A DNA stretch of 61,823 nt from a bacterium (GTDB lineage: Bacteria > 4484-113 > JAGGVC01): NCBI GenBank assembly GCA_039961635.1, contig JABRWB010000059.1:1-61823 (forward strand). The letters are read 5' to 3'. How positions within the stretch are numbered: the stretch's first letter is position 1; each line of letters opens with the position of its first letter. The position numbers and the translations under genes are program-made. The notes under the pieces are model-generated. The model searched no databases and had not been told where the DNA came from. It saw only the letters and a list, made by a program, of their open reading frames with translations. Positions 8,318 through 17,132 of this stretch are shown here, piece by piece.

Positions 8318-10030
8318 CTATGGAGACGTCTCGCCGAAGTGATACCCGATGGTGGAAACGTCGGTTTCGTCTATGACACCGTTCAAATCTGCATCGCGGA
8401 GGGGCGAGTATCCCTCCCGGCCCGAGGTAAGACCGAAATTCTCGTCTACAACCGCTATGTCCATGTCGTCCACAACTCCGTCGAGATTAAGGTCACCGGG
8501 CGTGGTTACAATATATACATCCACAGCCACGTCCGCGGACTCGCCCACCCTCGTCACCCGAGCGGTGACCGTGTAATGCCCGTTTCGAATGCCGGCCAAG
8601 GCAAGGGAATTGCCTTCAAAATCGAAGGGCTGCTCCGACGGCGTAAAGTATGGAATGTCCAGGAACGGCGCCCCAACCGGCCTTATGTACCACTTGACAC
8701 CGTCGTAATCGGGATTGTTTGCAACCGAAAAACGGAAATCGCCGAATACAATCTCGTCCGGAGCGGGACTTGTCAGTTCCGGAGAAAGATCGTCCCAGAC
8801 GACGAAATCCAGAGGATTCGAGAATTGATCCCGGGCCTTGACGAAAACCTGGCCGGAAATCACGCCTTCCGGAATCTCCACCACCACCCTGGTGTCGCTC
8901 CAGAGCGGATAGTTTTCGCCCGATTTAAGCAGCGGAAAAGTGACAAGGCCGCCGCTGCGCGTCGAGCCGAAGTTGATGCCGTCTATCACGAACAACTGGC
9001 CGGGGCGGCCGCCGGAGGTCAACGCCGAATCTATTCTCGGATGGGCCGAAAATGGAACGGTGTTTGTGGCTTTGCCGTCTATGAGGGCGAAAATTTGGCC
9101 CACACGCGTATTTTTGGGGACTTTCAACTCGATTTCCGAGTCCGTCCAGCTGATAATGTTTTGGATGGGGCTTGCAGTCAGGCCGGGAAACAGCACGAGA
9201 TTGCTGCTTGAAAGCTCGCCAAGGTTGCCGCCGTGCAAATGAATGATATCGCCTTCCGCTCCGTGATCGGGCTCGGCATGAAACAGAAACGGATTGAGAA
9301 CGGTGAAAGGCTGGTCCGTTTGGGCCGCGGTGCCCGCTATCGAGACGGTAATCGGCCCCGTGACGGATGAATGCGGCACATCCACCTGGATTTCACCGGC
9401 CGACCAGGAAGCGATCGCCGCCTGCGCCAAACCGCCGTTCCCGGTCGGGAAGAACACTTTGTCGGTGTCCGCATCGTACTCCCCGAAGTTTGAGCCGGTT
9501 ATCGCGATGCGATCGCCCCAATACCCTTCGGAAGGCACCGGAACGCTTGGATTGAATTCCGACGTGGTGAAGGACATCTGGTTGGACATGGGGCCTTCGT
9601 TTCCGTAAATGTCCAGTGCGGAAACGCGGTAGTAGTAAGTCCAGGGAACAATGAAGAACCCGTTTTCGAACAGGTCCAGGACGACCACCGACGAGCCGCT
9701 TTCCGGCTGGGGAATCAGCGTGTCGCCGCCGACCGTGATCCGCAGCGACGGATCGGGAGCGGTAATCGGCAGGGAATCGCGGTAAACGTAATAGCCCGCG
9801 ACTCCGGGATTCGTCAGGCGGGTGAATGTTATTTGTATTCCCTTGGGAAGCCCTGAAGCATTCTTTTCGGAATCCTCAAAACGCTCTGCGGATATCAGCA
9901 CGGGAGCCGGCGGATCGGAGGAGCCGCGGATTGCCGATGCCCCTGTTCGGTTGTCGCCGGTGCAGGAGGAGACCACAATTGAGATGAATGCGAATGCAAA
10001 CAAGCAAGAATGATGACGAAAGCAAAACAT
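8318..10030 (-). CDS. Exported lipoprotein with IPT/TIG domains and a C-terminal dockerin-like module
   Basis: This protein has 570 residues. A lipoprotein signal (FAFISIVVSSC) anchors it. A fibronectin-III-like segment (about 40-150) is followed by three IPT/TIG immunoglobulin-fold repeats, each with a GD-x-I-x-I-x-G-x-NFG core (residues about 160-400), then a beta-rich domain. The last 60 residues hold two calcium-loop motifs (DLNLDGVVDDMD and DADLNGVIDETD), the layout of a type I dockerin. It has no catalytic motif. The N-terminal half is clearly related to the 1135-residue protein at 28565-31972 (same YYVYR/YNIYK, DIYGNEG/DIEGDES and NFGEY segments). It is followed by a clear terminator and is probably a surface-assembly or adhesion protein. 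A dockerin outside cellulosomes usually means binding to an unknown cohesin. Confidence 0.82.
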   Translation of the reverse strand: MFCFRHHSCLFAFAFISIVVSSCTGDNRTGASAIRGSSDPPAPVLISAERFEDSEKNASGLPKGIQITFTRLTNPGVAGYYVYRDSLPITAPDPSLRITVGGDTLIPQPESGSSVVVLDLFENGFFIVPWTYYYRVSALDIYGNEGPMSNQMSFTTSEFNPSVPVPSEGYWGDRIAITGSNFGEYDADTDKVFFPTGNGGLAQAAIASWSAGEIQVDVPHSSVTGPITVSIAGTAAQTDQPFTVLNPFLFHAEPDHGAEGDIIHLHGGNLGELSSSNLVLFPGLTASPIQNIISWTDSEIELKVPKNTRVGQIFALIDGKATNTVPFSAHPRIDSALTSGGRPGQLFVIDGINFGSTRSGGLVTFPLLKSGENYPLWSDTRVVVEIPEGVISGQVFVKARDQFSNPLDFVVWDDLSPELTSPAPDEIVFGDFRFSVANNPDYDGVKWYIRPVGAPFLDIPYFTPSEQPFDFEGNSLALAGIRNGHYTVTARVTRVGESADVAVDVYIVTTPGDLNLDGVVDDMDIAVVDENFGLTSGREGYSPLRDADLNGVIDETDVSTIGYHFGETSP

Positions 10031-10040
10031 ATGAAACCGC

Positions 10041-10685
10041 CTAGTTTTTTTTGGATGTGTAAAGCCCCTTCAAAACGCTGACGAATCTGATATGGTGGAT
10101 CGGCTTCATCACAAAATCGCTTGCGCCTGCCTTGATCGTTTCGTAAATCTCGTCGCGTCCCATGCTGTTGGACAGGACGACGATCTTGCAGGACGGAAGC
10201 ACCTGGCGAAGCGCCGCTATCGTCGTTTTGAAATCCAGCCCCGACATTCCGTAGTCCAATATCATGATGTCCGGATTTGTTTCCTTCGCCCGCGGAAGTA
10301 TCTCTATCGGAGTCGCGGCTTCGCCGACCAGCGCGAAGCCGTTCGAGTCGAGGATGCTCTTGAGGTTGATCCTGAACAGCCGGTTGGAGTCCGCAATCAT
10401 CACTGTTTTGACTCCAACAGGAGCCGCTGGACGGGCGACCGCGGCTGCGGGCTCGGAATGCGCCGGTTGCGGCGGCGTTTGGCGCGCGACGGGCTGCTCC
10501 GCCGCAGGCTGCGCGGATTGAGCCTGTGCCGGCTGACCCGACGCGGCCTTTCCCTGCATCAACTCGATGTTTTCCGCTTTGAGACGTTCGACAACTTGCT
10601 GAAGCTCGGCCAGCTCCTGTTCGCGCTTGGCCAGCAGTTCGACAACGGCTTCCAGCGCTTCAAGTGTTTCCAATTCCTTGCTCAT
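10041..10685 (-). CDS. Response regulator with coiled-coil N-terminus
   Basis: This protein has 214 residues. The first 50 form a leucine- and glutamate-rich coiled coil (LEALEAVVELLAKREQELAE). A Pro/Ala/Gln-rich linker of about 50 residues follows, then a CheY-like receiver domain. The receiver keeps the phospho-acceptor Asp in MILDYGMSGLD, the Ser of VLSNS and the Lys of VMKPI. The first acidic pair is reduced to AD-S, so Mg binding may be altered. There is no DNA-binding output domain, so it likely signals by protein contact through the coiled coil. I chose ATG 10685 over 10721, because a TATACT hexamer (10713-10718) would put the transcript start downstream of the latter. No histidine kinase lies nearby. 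Confidence 0.85.
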   Translation of the reverse strand: MSKELETLEALEAVVELLAKREQELAELQQVVERLKAENIELMQGKAASGQPAQAQSAQPAAEQPVARQTPPQPAHSEPAAAVARPAAPVGVKTVMIADSNRLFRINLKSILDSNGFALVGEAATPIEILPRAKETNPDIMILDYGMSGLDFKTTIAALRQVLPSCKIVVLSNSMGRDEIYETIKAGASDFVMKPIHHIRFVSVLKGLYTSKKN

Positions 10686-10809
10686 CGCGCGCGGTTCAAT
10701 ACCCCCGGATGAGTATAACATCGAACAGCCGATTCGCGCCCGCCAAAACGGCTTCCCGCATTCGAGCGCCAGGGTGTGGGATTGGATATGCGGACGGCCG
10801 CAAATTGCT

Positions 10810-12057
10810 CTACAGCCCGTACTTCGCGATGATCTCGTCTTTCTTCAATCCAAGGATGCCGTATTTTCCACCGATCTTCTTGAACGCTTCCAGCGCCTTG
10901 TCGAGGTGGTGGGTTTCGTGCGCGGCGGAAATCTGTGTGCGGATGCGGGCCTGGCCCTGCGCCACGACCGGGAAAAAGAATCCTATAACGTATATTCCTT
11001 CATCCATCAGGTCGCGGGAGATGTCCTGCGAGAGCTTTGCGTTGTAGAGCATTATCGGCACGATAGGAGTCTCGCCCTGCTTGAGGTCGAATCCCGCTTC
11101 GGTCAGCCCCTTGCGCCAGTACGCGGTGTTGGCTTCCAGTTTGTCGCGGCGCTCGGTAGTCGCCGAAATGATGTCGAGAACGCGTATAGCGCCCGATACA
11201 ATCACAGGAGCGACGGTGTTTGAAAACAGGTACGGCCTTGCGCGTTGCCGGCACAGGTCTACAAGCTCGCGACGCCCGCTCACGCAGCCGCCCGACGCGC
11301 CGCCAAGCGCCTTGCCGAGCGTCGTCGTGATTATGTCTATCCGGCCGAGCACGCCGCAGTGCTCGTGCGAGCCTTTGCCGCGCTTGCCGATGAATCCCGA
11401 CGCGTGTGAATCGTCCACCATCACCATCGCGTCGTATTTGTCAGCGAGTTCGCAGATTTGATCCAGCTTTGCGATGTCGCCGTCCATCGAAAAGACGCCG
11501 TCGGTGATGATCATCCTAAACCGCGCATCCTTGTTCTCCTGCAGTTTTTTTTCAAGGTGCGACATGTCCGAATGCTTGTATGTGTCGTACTTGGCGGAAC
11601 ACAAGCGAATTCCGTCCACTATGGACGCGTGAATAAGCCTGTCGGCTATCATCACGTCATCCTTAGTCAGAACGGCTTCGAAGACTCCCGCGTTCGCGTC
11701 CATGCAGGACGGAAACAAAACCGTATCCTCGGTTTCCAGAAACGCCGTCAGCTTGTTTTCAAGCTCGCGATGGATATCCTGCGTTCCGCAGATGAACCGG
11801 ACGCTCGACATTCCGTAACCGCGGCTGCCCAATCCGTCATGCGCGGCTTTTACGATTTCGGGATGGCTGGACAATCCCAGATAATTGTTGGCGCAGAAAT
11901 TGAGCACCTTTCTCGGAGCCGAGCCGGCCGGATATTCGACCTCGATTTCCACTCCCTGCTCGGAGTGGATGTAACGCTCCTCCTTGTAAAGCCCGTCGCG
12001 TTTGATGCCCGCAAGCTGCTCCTGGTAGATGGAGCGTGCGGTGTCCGAATATGCCAT
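10810..12057 (-). CDS. kbl: 2-amino-3-ketobutyrate CoA ligase-like alpha-oxoamine synthase
   Basis: This PLP enzyme (415 residues) is of the family that joins an acyl thioester to an amino acid with decarboxylation or reversibly (glycine + acetyl-CoA for Kbl). It shows VLNFCANNYLGLSSHPEI, MSSVRFICGTQDIHRELE, DGVFSMDGDIA, MVDDSHASGF and the PLP-lysine motif TTTLGKALGGASGG. RPYLFSN and GQARIRTQ complete the Kbl signature. It is about 17 residues longer than usual at the C-terminus. A GGGAGG site precedes ATG 12057. No threonine dehydrogenase is adjacent. Instead it is the third gene after an acetyl-CoA-synthetase-like enzyme and an acyl carrier protein, which suggests that its acyl donor may be carrier-bound. 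That last point is inference. Confidence 0.9.
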   Translation of the reverse strand: MAYSDTARSIYQEQLAGIKRDGLYKEERYIHSEQGVEIEVEYPAGSAPRKVLNFCANNYLGLSSHPEIVKAAHDGLGSRGYGMSSVRFICGTQDIHRELENKLTAFLETEDTVLFPSCMDANAGVFEAVLTKDDVMIADRLIHASIVDGIRLCSAKYDTYKHSDMSHLEKKLQENKDARFRMIITDGVFSMDGDIAKLDQICELADKYDAMVMVDDSHASGFIGKRGKGSHEHCGVLGRIDIITTTLGKALGGASGGCVSGRRELVDLCRQRARPYLFSNTVAPVIVSGAIRVLDIISATTERRDKLEANTAYWRKGLTEAGFDLKQGETPIVPIMLYNAKLSQDISRDLMDEGIYVIGFFFPVVAQGQARIRTQISAAHETHHLDKALEAFKKIGGKYGILGLKKDEIIAKYGL

Positions 12058-12134
12058 GACCTGATCAACCTCCCTTGCGCGGCCGCTCGAAAAACCGCCG
12101 ACCGCGCGGAATGAACTGCAAAGTTCGATTTGGA

Positions 12135-12386
12135 CTACTCGGCGTCCGGCGCGTATTCCTTCACCAGCGCGATTATCTTTCGCACGGTGTCGAAAGCCTC
12201 CGGCGTCGCCCTCTCGTCGGGAATGCTTATCTTGTATTTGTTCTCCAAGAAAGCCTTCAGCGACACCATGGAAAACGAATCCACGATGCCGGACGAAATC
12301 AACGGGGTATCCAAAGTCACCTCGTCGTCGTCGTCTTCCAAATACTCCTCGGTTATGTAGTTGATCACGACGTTCTCTATTGCCAT
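12135..12386 (-). CDS. Acyl carrier protein
   Basis: This acidic carrier protein has 83 residues. The phosphopantetheine Ser is residue 37 in SSGIVDSFSM, where most fatty-acid ACPs have DSL. That variant is more like dedicated carriers (DltC-like or amino-acid carriers) than AcpP. A GGAG site 8 nt before ATG 12386 sets the start. It lies between the Acs-like gene (16 bp upstream) and the Kbl-like gene (77 bp downstream) on the same strand. AcpS, which would arm it, is encoded at 19315-19677. It is probably dedicated to this three-gene module. Confidence 0.88.
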   Translation of the reverse strand: MAIENVVINYITEEYLEDDDDEVTLDTPLISSGIVDSFSMVSLKAFLENKYKISIPDERATPEAFDTVRKIIALVKEYAPDAE

Positions 12387-12402
12387 TTGCTGCTCCTTTT
12401 CG

Positions 12403-14136
12403 TTAATCCTGCTCAAGCGTGGAAAGATCGCCGACCGGCTCGCCCCGGTCCATCGCGCGCAGCACCCTGCGCATGATTTTCCCGCTTCGGGTTTTCGGAA
12501 GGCTGTCAACGAATTCGACGTACTGCGGCATCGCAAACGGCGAAAGCTTCTTGCGGATGAAGTTCATTATCTTCAGCTCCAGTTCCTTTGAAGCTTCGAA
12601 TCCCGGCTTAAGCGAGATATATGCCTTTACAACTTCCATATTGACCGGGTCGGGCGTGCCGATCGCCGCGGACTCGGCCACGGCCTCGTGCTCCAGAAGC
12701 GCGCTTTCCACTTCAAACGGCGCGACCAGATGCCCGCCGGTGTTTATAACGTCGTCGTCGCGCCCCTCGAACCAATAGTAACCGTTCTCGTCCAGGCGCG
12801 CCCGGTCGCCCGTGATGTACCATCCGTTTATAAACTTCGACTCGTACTTTTCAGGACTTCTCCAGTACTGGCGGAACATGGAAGGCCACGGCGGCTTGAG
12901 AGCAAGTTTGCCCGCCTTGCCGGTTCCATCCATCTCCTTGTATTCGTCGTCCAAGATTCCGACCGTAACGCCCGGAAACGGCTTGCCCATGGAACCGGGA
13001 TAAATCTTCATACCGGGAAAGTTCGTAATCATGATCGCGCCCGTTTCCGTTTGCCACCAAGTATCATGGAAGGGCTTGCCGTAAACTTTCTGCGCCCAGA
13101 CGACAGCTTCCGGATTGAGAGGCTCGCCGACGCTGCATAGGTGGCGAAGCGACGAAAGATCGTAACCGGGAATAATCGGCTCGCTGTCGCGCATCAGCAG
13201 CCTGATTGCGGTCGGCGCGGAATACCAAACCGTAACCCTGTGCTTTTCGATTGCGGCATACCACCGCGCCGGAATGAATCCAACCTCCAGAACGACCTGC
13301 GTGACGCCTATGCTCCACGGGCCGATTACGCCGTACGAAATACCGGTCACCCAGCCCGGATCGGCGGTGCACCAGTAAATATCGTCCGGCCGGAGATCGA
13401 GCACCCATTTGGTGGTCAAGTGCTGGCCGAAGATGGCGTTGTGGACATGCAAAGCTCCCTTGGGTTGCCCCGTGGTGCCGGATGTATAGTGAAGGACGGA
13501 AGGCGTCTCAAAATCGGCGGGGAAAATGTCCCAATTATCCACTCTTTCCGAAGACTCGACGTCGAAAAACGTCTCGTTATCGGCGACTTTGGAAGGCTCG
13601 CCGTCAACTACGATTACGTTTTTCAGCGCAGGCAGGTTCTCGCGGACTTTCCTTACGCGCTTAACGAGCTTCGCGCTCGTGATGATCGCGCATGCCTCCG
13701 CATCGGCCAGCCTTACTTCGAGCGAGTCCTCGCCGAATGCGGAAAACATCGGCATGGCGATTGCGCCGATTTTGAGGATTCCGAAAAACGCGAAATAAAG
13801 CGCCGGAATCCTGTCGAGGTATATCGAAACACGGTCGCCCGGCTTGACTCCCAATTCCGTCAATTTTTTTGCGAACGCGTTCGAGTACAAACGCATCTGG
13901 TCGTAGGTGTACTTCCTCTCTTCGCCCTCGTTCGATTCCCAAATAAGGGCGGTTTTTCCGGAGAGTCCGCGCTCGCAGTTGCGGTCCACGCAGAAGTAGG
14001 CGATATTGAATAGGGAATTATCCTCGTACCCAAGCTCCTTTTTCGCGACAGACCAATCGAACGACGCGCGGCGCGCATCGTACGGGCCGATGTTCGTTTC
14101 ATCGGGGGATACTATGCTCAATTCGATTTCGGCCAT
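12403..14136 (-). CDS. acsA: Acetyl-CoA synthetase-like AMP-forming acyl-activating enzyme
   Basis: This ANL-superfamily enzyme (577 residues) activates a short carboxylic acid with ATP and passes it to a thiol. It shows the AMP loop YTSGTTGQPKGALH, the TWWQTETGAIM segment, YWFEGRDDDVINTGGHLVAPFEVE and the C-terminal catalytic Lys in LPKTRSGKIMRR. The size and W-x-TET match AcsA-type acetyl-CoA synthetases. Two ATGs are adjacent; I chose 14136 because GGAG sits 5 nt upstream. It is the first gene of the module with the ACP and the Kbl-like enzyme. The natural thiol acceptor could be CoA or the adjacent ACP. Confidence 0.9.
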   Translation of the reverse strand: MAEIELSIVSPDETNIGPYDARRASFDWSVAKKELGYEDNSLFNIAYFCVDRNCERGLSGKTALIWESNEGEERKYTYDQMRLYSNAFAKKLTELGVKPGDRVSIYLDRIPALYFAFFGILKIGAIAMPMFSAFGEDSLEVRLADAEACAIITSAKLVKRVRKVRENLPALKNVIVVDGEPSKVADNETFFDVESSERVDNWDIFPADFETPSVLHYTSGTTGQPKGALHVHNAIFGQHLTTKWVLDLRPDDIYWCTADPGWVTGISYGVIGPWSIGVTQVVLEVGFIPARWYAAIEKHRVTVWYSAPTAIRLLMRDSEPIIPGYDLSSLRHLCSVGEPLNPEAVVWAQKVYGKPFHDTWWQTETGAIMITNFPGMKIYPGSMGKPFPGVTVGILDDEYKEMDGTGKAGKLALKPPWPSMFRQYWRSPEKYESKFINGWYITGDRARLDENGYYWFEGRDDDVINTGGHLVAPFEVESALLEHEAVAESAAIGTPDPVNMEVVKAYISLKPGFEASKELELKIMNFIRKKLSPFAMPQYVEFVDSLPKTRSGKIMRRVLRAMDRGEPVGDLSTLEQD

Positions 14137-14289
14137 CATCGCTCCACGGAAAGCCTGGAATTTGCCGGTCGGAACGTCCCGAAAGGCGCAAGATTCTAAC
14201 ATGCGTATTACAACCTGCAGGCTGAATTATCAGGAGTGAAACGGTTCACAACATCGCTTTTTGCCGCATTTCTGTCAACAGATTGTTGT

Positions 14290-14295
14290 TACAAT
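14290..14295 (+). promoter_or_regulatory. Putative leaderless -10 box
   Basis: TACAAT, 6 nt and then GTG. There is no ribosome site between the hexamer and the start. It is one of seven such arrangements in the window. Confidence 0.4.
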
Positions 14296-14301
14296 CGCAT
14301 T

Positions 14302-14838
14302 GTGTCTTTCCACTTGACAGCAAGCGAAGAAGGAGCATTGCCGCCTCCAGGCCAACATATCGGCCCTTTGGAATTTTATGTCCGCGCGTTGGGCCTTGCG
14401 GAATCAATCCGCCTTCACAAAACCTGGCCCATTCACGCTCTCGTCGCCATAAAGCGAAGCGGCTGGGTTTTGGGAGTCCAGCTTTCGGACATTCTTCGCA
14501 CTCCAGTATTTTCGCTTTCGGAAATTGCCAGCATCCCGGCGCGTTTAAGCCGGATTGCGGTCATAGATACAGTGCATTGGACGGGGCGGAGCTTCGCGCG
14601 ACACATCCGCGCCCTTCGAAAAGCATCCATCGAGCCGTGCCTGGCGGCTGCATTGTTCAGCAAAACGCGTCCGGAGGACGTCGAGGGCGTCCCGTTTTTG
14701 CCGGGAGCAAGAGCATTGCTAATTCCGCGATTCCAGTTTCACAGGCAGTTCAGGTTGGACCGGGAACGGGAAGCCCGGTTTTTGGAATTTGCCTCAAGGC
14801 TGCGTGCACTTCAAGAACATGCCAGTCCGTCAACCTGA
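14302..14838 (+). CDS. Possible phosphoribosyltransferase-fold protein
   Basis: This 178-residue protein has a beta-strand-loop resembling a PRPP-binding site (AVIDTVHWTGRSFARHIRAL, near residue 95). In true enzymes this motif reads hhDDhhxTG; here only one of the two acidic residues is kept and a Trp is present, so activity is doubtful. A preceding segment (IHALVAIKRSGWVLGVQLSD) fits the strand and loop that normally hold the pyrophosphate. The GTG at 14302 was preferred because TACAAT lies exactly 6 nt upstream; a longer frame from 14236 lacks a spaced ribosome site. It is divergent from the acs module and I cannot assign a function. Confidence 0.5.
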   Translation: MSFHLTASEEGALPPPGQHIGPLEFYVRALGLAESIRLHKTWPIHALVAIKRSGWVLGVQLSDILRTPVFSLSEIASIPARLSRIAVIDTVHWTGRSFARHIRALRKASIEPCLAAALFSKTRPEDVEGVPFLPGARALLIPRFQFHRQFRLDREREARFLEFASRLRALQEHASPST

Positions 14839-14895
14839 GCCATGTTATACTCGACGGGGGTTGATTCTCAACGGGATGAGTCCCGGGGGTGATGT

Positions 14896-15723
14896 ATGCG
14901 GTGTTTTCTTTTCTTGACTGTTTTGGCCGCGATGTTGGTGTCCGGCTGCGGCACCGCGGATAACGAGCGCAGAAATTCGCTTTTGACCGAAACGGTTATA
15001 TCGCCGGGAGAAGACGACTTTGCCGACATGGACAGCGGTACGAGGGTTGATTTTCCGGCCGGAACATTCCGCTCCGAAACCATAGTACTTATCAGCGATA
15101 CGCTGGTGGGCACGGAAATCGACGCAGCGTACTTTCCCGAAGGGGCTGCGACCGTACTCGGCGCGCTTATCCTTAATTCGCCGGTGGACACCAGCTTTCA
15201 CAAAAACATCACATTCACTTTCGTACTCAACACCGCCGTCGCGGCCGGAAGCACCTGGAAAATTTACAAATACGACGAATTCGAACTCGCCTGGATAGAA
15301 ATCATCGGAATCGTTGCGCAGGCGGACGCGTCCGGACTGCTTGCCTCGGCAGTCATGCCTTCCAGCGGCGTGCAGGGTTACGGGGGAAGCTTCGCGCTTT
15401 TCGCCGAAAAGCCTTCGGACGAAAGTCCAAACGTCCCCCCGGAGCTAAGCGGAGACGGAATTTCAATGGATCCCGAAACACCGGTGGAAAACGAGGTCGT
15501 GACCTTTTCCGCGGCAGTGGTTGATGCCGACGGGGACTTGCTCAATTTCAGCTGGGACGACGGCTCGGAGGAATACGGAGTATTCAGCAACCAGCGGTAC
15601 GACGGAGAAACGGTATCGGTGGACTGGATAACAACGTTGACCGGACCTTACACGATCACGCTGTCGGTGGATGACGGAAAAGGACTCCCGGTCACCGTGA
15701 CAATGGAAATTACAGTCGTCTGA
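14896..15723 (+). CDS. Lipoprotein with a PKD/cadherin-like domain
   Basis: This exported protein has 275 residues. The signal LFLTVLAAMLVSGCG gives a lipobox Cys at about residue 18. Residues about 45-165 are beta-rich with VDFPAGTFRSETIVLIS, which resembles the ZU5-like segment found in other bacterial lipoproteins. Residues about 180-275 look like a PKD-type Ig fold (PPELSGDGISMDPETPVENE, then VVDADGDLLNFSWDDGSE, and GPYTITLSVDDGKG). A GGGGG-rich ribosome site precedes ATG 14896 and a TATACT hexamer lies about 45 nt upstream. It ends 38 bp before pgi on the same strand. It is probably a cell-surface binding protein. Confidence 0.75.
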   Translation: MRCFLFLTVLAAMLVSGCGTADNERRNSLLTETVISPGEDDFADMDSGTRVDFPAGTFRSETIVLISDTLVGTEIDAAYFPEGAATVLGALILNSPVDTSFHKNITFTFVLNTAVAAGSTWKIYKYDEFELAWIEIIGIVAQADASGLLASAVMPSSGVQGYGGSFALFAEKPSDESPNVPPELSGDGISMDPETPVENEVVTFSAAVVDADGDLLNFSWDDGSEEYGVFSNQRYDGETVSVDWITTLTGPYTITLSVDDGKGLPVTVTMEITVV

Positions 15724-15760
15724 GTACGGTCTGTCGGGCCATCTGCCGGTGGAGGGCGCC

Positions 15761-17086
15761 GTGATTGAACTCGATTACACGCATTGTCTTAGACGCAGCG
15801 TCGGGGATGTCGGCTTCGACTGGGAAGAGCTGGTCGAGCCCATAAAGGCCGCGCACGAACCGGTCTTTTATCTGCTCAATAATCCCCACAAGTGGCCTAT
15901 CGGCTGGTATCACCTTCCCGAAAAACGTCCCGCTTTGGAGCGTTGCAAGGAGCTTGCCGCAGAAATAAACGCCAAGGCGGACAATCTGCTGCTGCTGGGA
16001 ATCGGCGGAAGCGCGCTGGGAAACATCGCGTTGCGCCAGTCGCTCAATCCACCGCGTGCAAACGAATTTGCGGGCAGTTTGAAGCTCCACGTTCTGGATA
16101 ATGTTGATCCCAGGGTCACGCACGGAATCCTGGACAGGCTCGACCCGGCGAGAACTTACGTCAACGTCATTTCGAAAAGCGGCGATACGCTTGAAACGAT
16201 GGTCAACCTTTTCGTGACGCTGTCGCACTTCAAAAAGAAGCTCTTTCCGGAGGAAGTTTCGAGAAGGTTTATCGCCACAACCGAGCCGGACAGGGGCATT
16301 TTGAGGCAGCTGGCGCGCGAGAACAACTGGCGCACGCTTCCTATCACTCCGGACGTGGGCGGGCGTTTCAGCGTGCTGGGCTCGGTGGGACTTTTGTCCG
16401 CAGCTGCAACCGGCGTGGACGTGGACGCTTTGTTGGACGGCGCGCTGGACATGCGCGAAGCCTGCACGGGAAGCAATCCGGCGGGCAATCCCGCGCTGCT
16501 TTTGGCTCAAGTCAACTACAAATTCGCCGTCGAAAGGCGGCTTCCCATTTCGGTCATGATGAGCTACAGTGAGGCGATGTACGCATGGGCGTGCTGGTGG
16601 CGGCAGCTTTGGGCCGAAAGCCTCGGAAAAAAGAAATCGGCCGATGGTGACGAATTGCCCGGCCCCGCGGGAACCACTCCGCTGGCAGCGCTCGGAACCA
16701 CCGACCAGCACAGCATGGTGCAATTGTTCATGGAAGGGCCGGCCGACAAGCTGTATTGCATCGTAAGGCAATCGCTTTGGGATTCTTCGCCGCAACAGAT
16801 CGAGGTTCCGCCGGCCGCGAAATCCGGATTCGGATACTTGGACGGCCAGGCGTACGAGGCCGTGCTTAACGCCGAATGCGACGCGACCGTAGGCTCGCTT
16901 GCCGATGCGGGCCGTCCGGTTTATCAAATAATTCTGCCCAAACTTGACGCGTATTACTGCGGCCAGTTCATCATGCTCTGGGAGCTTGCAGTCTCGTTTC
17001 TGGGGATTATGCTCAACGTAAATCCCTTCGACCAGCCGGGAGTCGAGGCCGGCAAGATTGCGACGCGCCGCAGCCTGGGAGGCTGA
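15761..17086 (+). CDS. pgi: Glucose-6-phosphate isomerase
   Basis: This glycolytic enzyme (441 residues) interconverts glucose 6-phosphate and fructose 6-phosphate. It has two SIS domains: LLLLGIGGSALGNIALRQ (near residue 75) and VISKSGDTLETMVN (near residue 135). GTTPLAALGTTDQHSMVQLFMEG contains the conserved QHS element, and the C-terminal lysine helix is NPFDQPGVEAGK. The size matches the shorter bacterial/archaeal-like Pgi group. I chose GTG 15761 because GGAGGG lies just upstream; an earlier GTG at 15749 would put that site inside the gene. Confidence 0.95.
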   Translation: MIELDYTHCLRRSVGDVGFDWEELVEPIKAAHEPVFYLLNNPHKWPIGWYHLPEKRPALERCKELAAEINAKADNLLLLGIGGSALGNIALRQSLNPPRANEFAGSLKLHVLDNVDPRVTHGILDRLDPARTYVNVISKSGDTLETMVNLFVTLSHFKKKLFPEEVSRRFIATTEPDRGILRQLARENNWRTLPITPDVGGRFSVLGSVGLLSAAATGVDVDALLDGALDMREACTGSNPAGNPALLLAQVNYKFAVERRLPISVMMSYSEAMYAWACWWRQLWAESLGKKKSADGDELPGPAGTTPLAALGTTDQHSMVQLFMEGPADKLYCIVRQSLWDSSPQQIEVPPAAKSGFGYLDGQAYEAVLNAECDATVGSLADAGRPVYQIILPKLDAYYCGQFIMLWELAVSFLGIMLNVNPFDQPGVEAGKIATRRSLGG

Positions 17087-17120
17087 ACCGTCCGGCTTTG
17101 CCATTGACACCGGGATATGC

Positions 17121-17126
17121 TAACAT
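17121..17126 (+). promoter_or_regulatory. Putative leaderless -10 box of the ArsR-like gene
   Basis: TAACAT is followed by 6 nt and the TTG start. A perfect TTGACA at 17104-17109 is only 11 nt upstream, too near to serve as its -35. Confidence 0.35.
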
Positions 17127-17132
17127 CGGCAC

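Noticed and set aside
17104-17109. Perfect TTGACA before the ArsR-like gene
   Set aside because: It is only 11 nt from the TAACAT box, so it cannot be its -35 in a normal sigma-70 promoter.
15710-17110. A 466-codon open frame opposite pgi
   Set aside because: It is antisense to a highly conserved enzyme and rich in His, Arg and Gln in the way shadow frames are.
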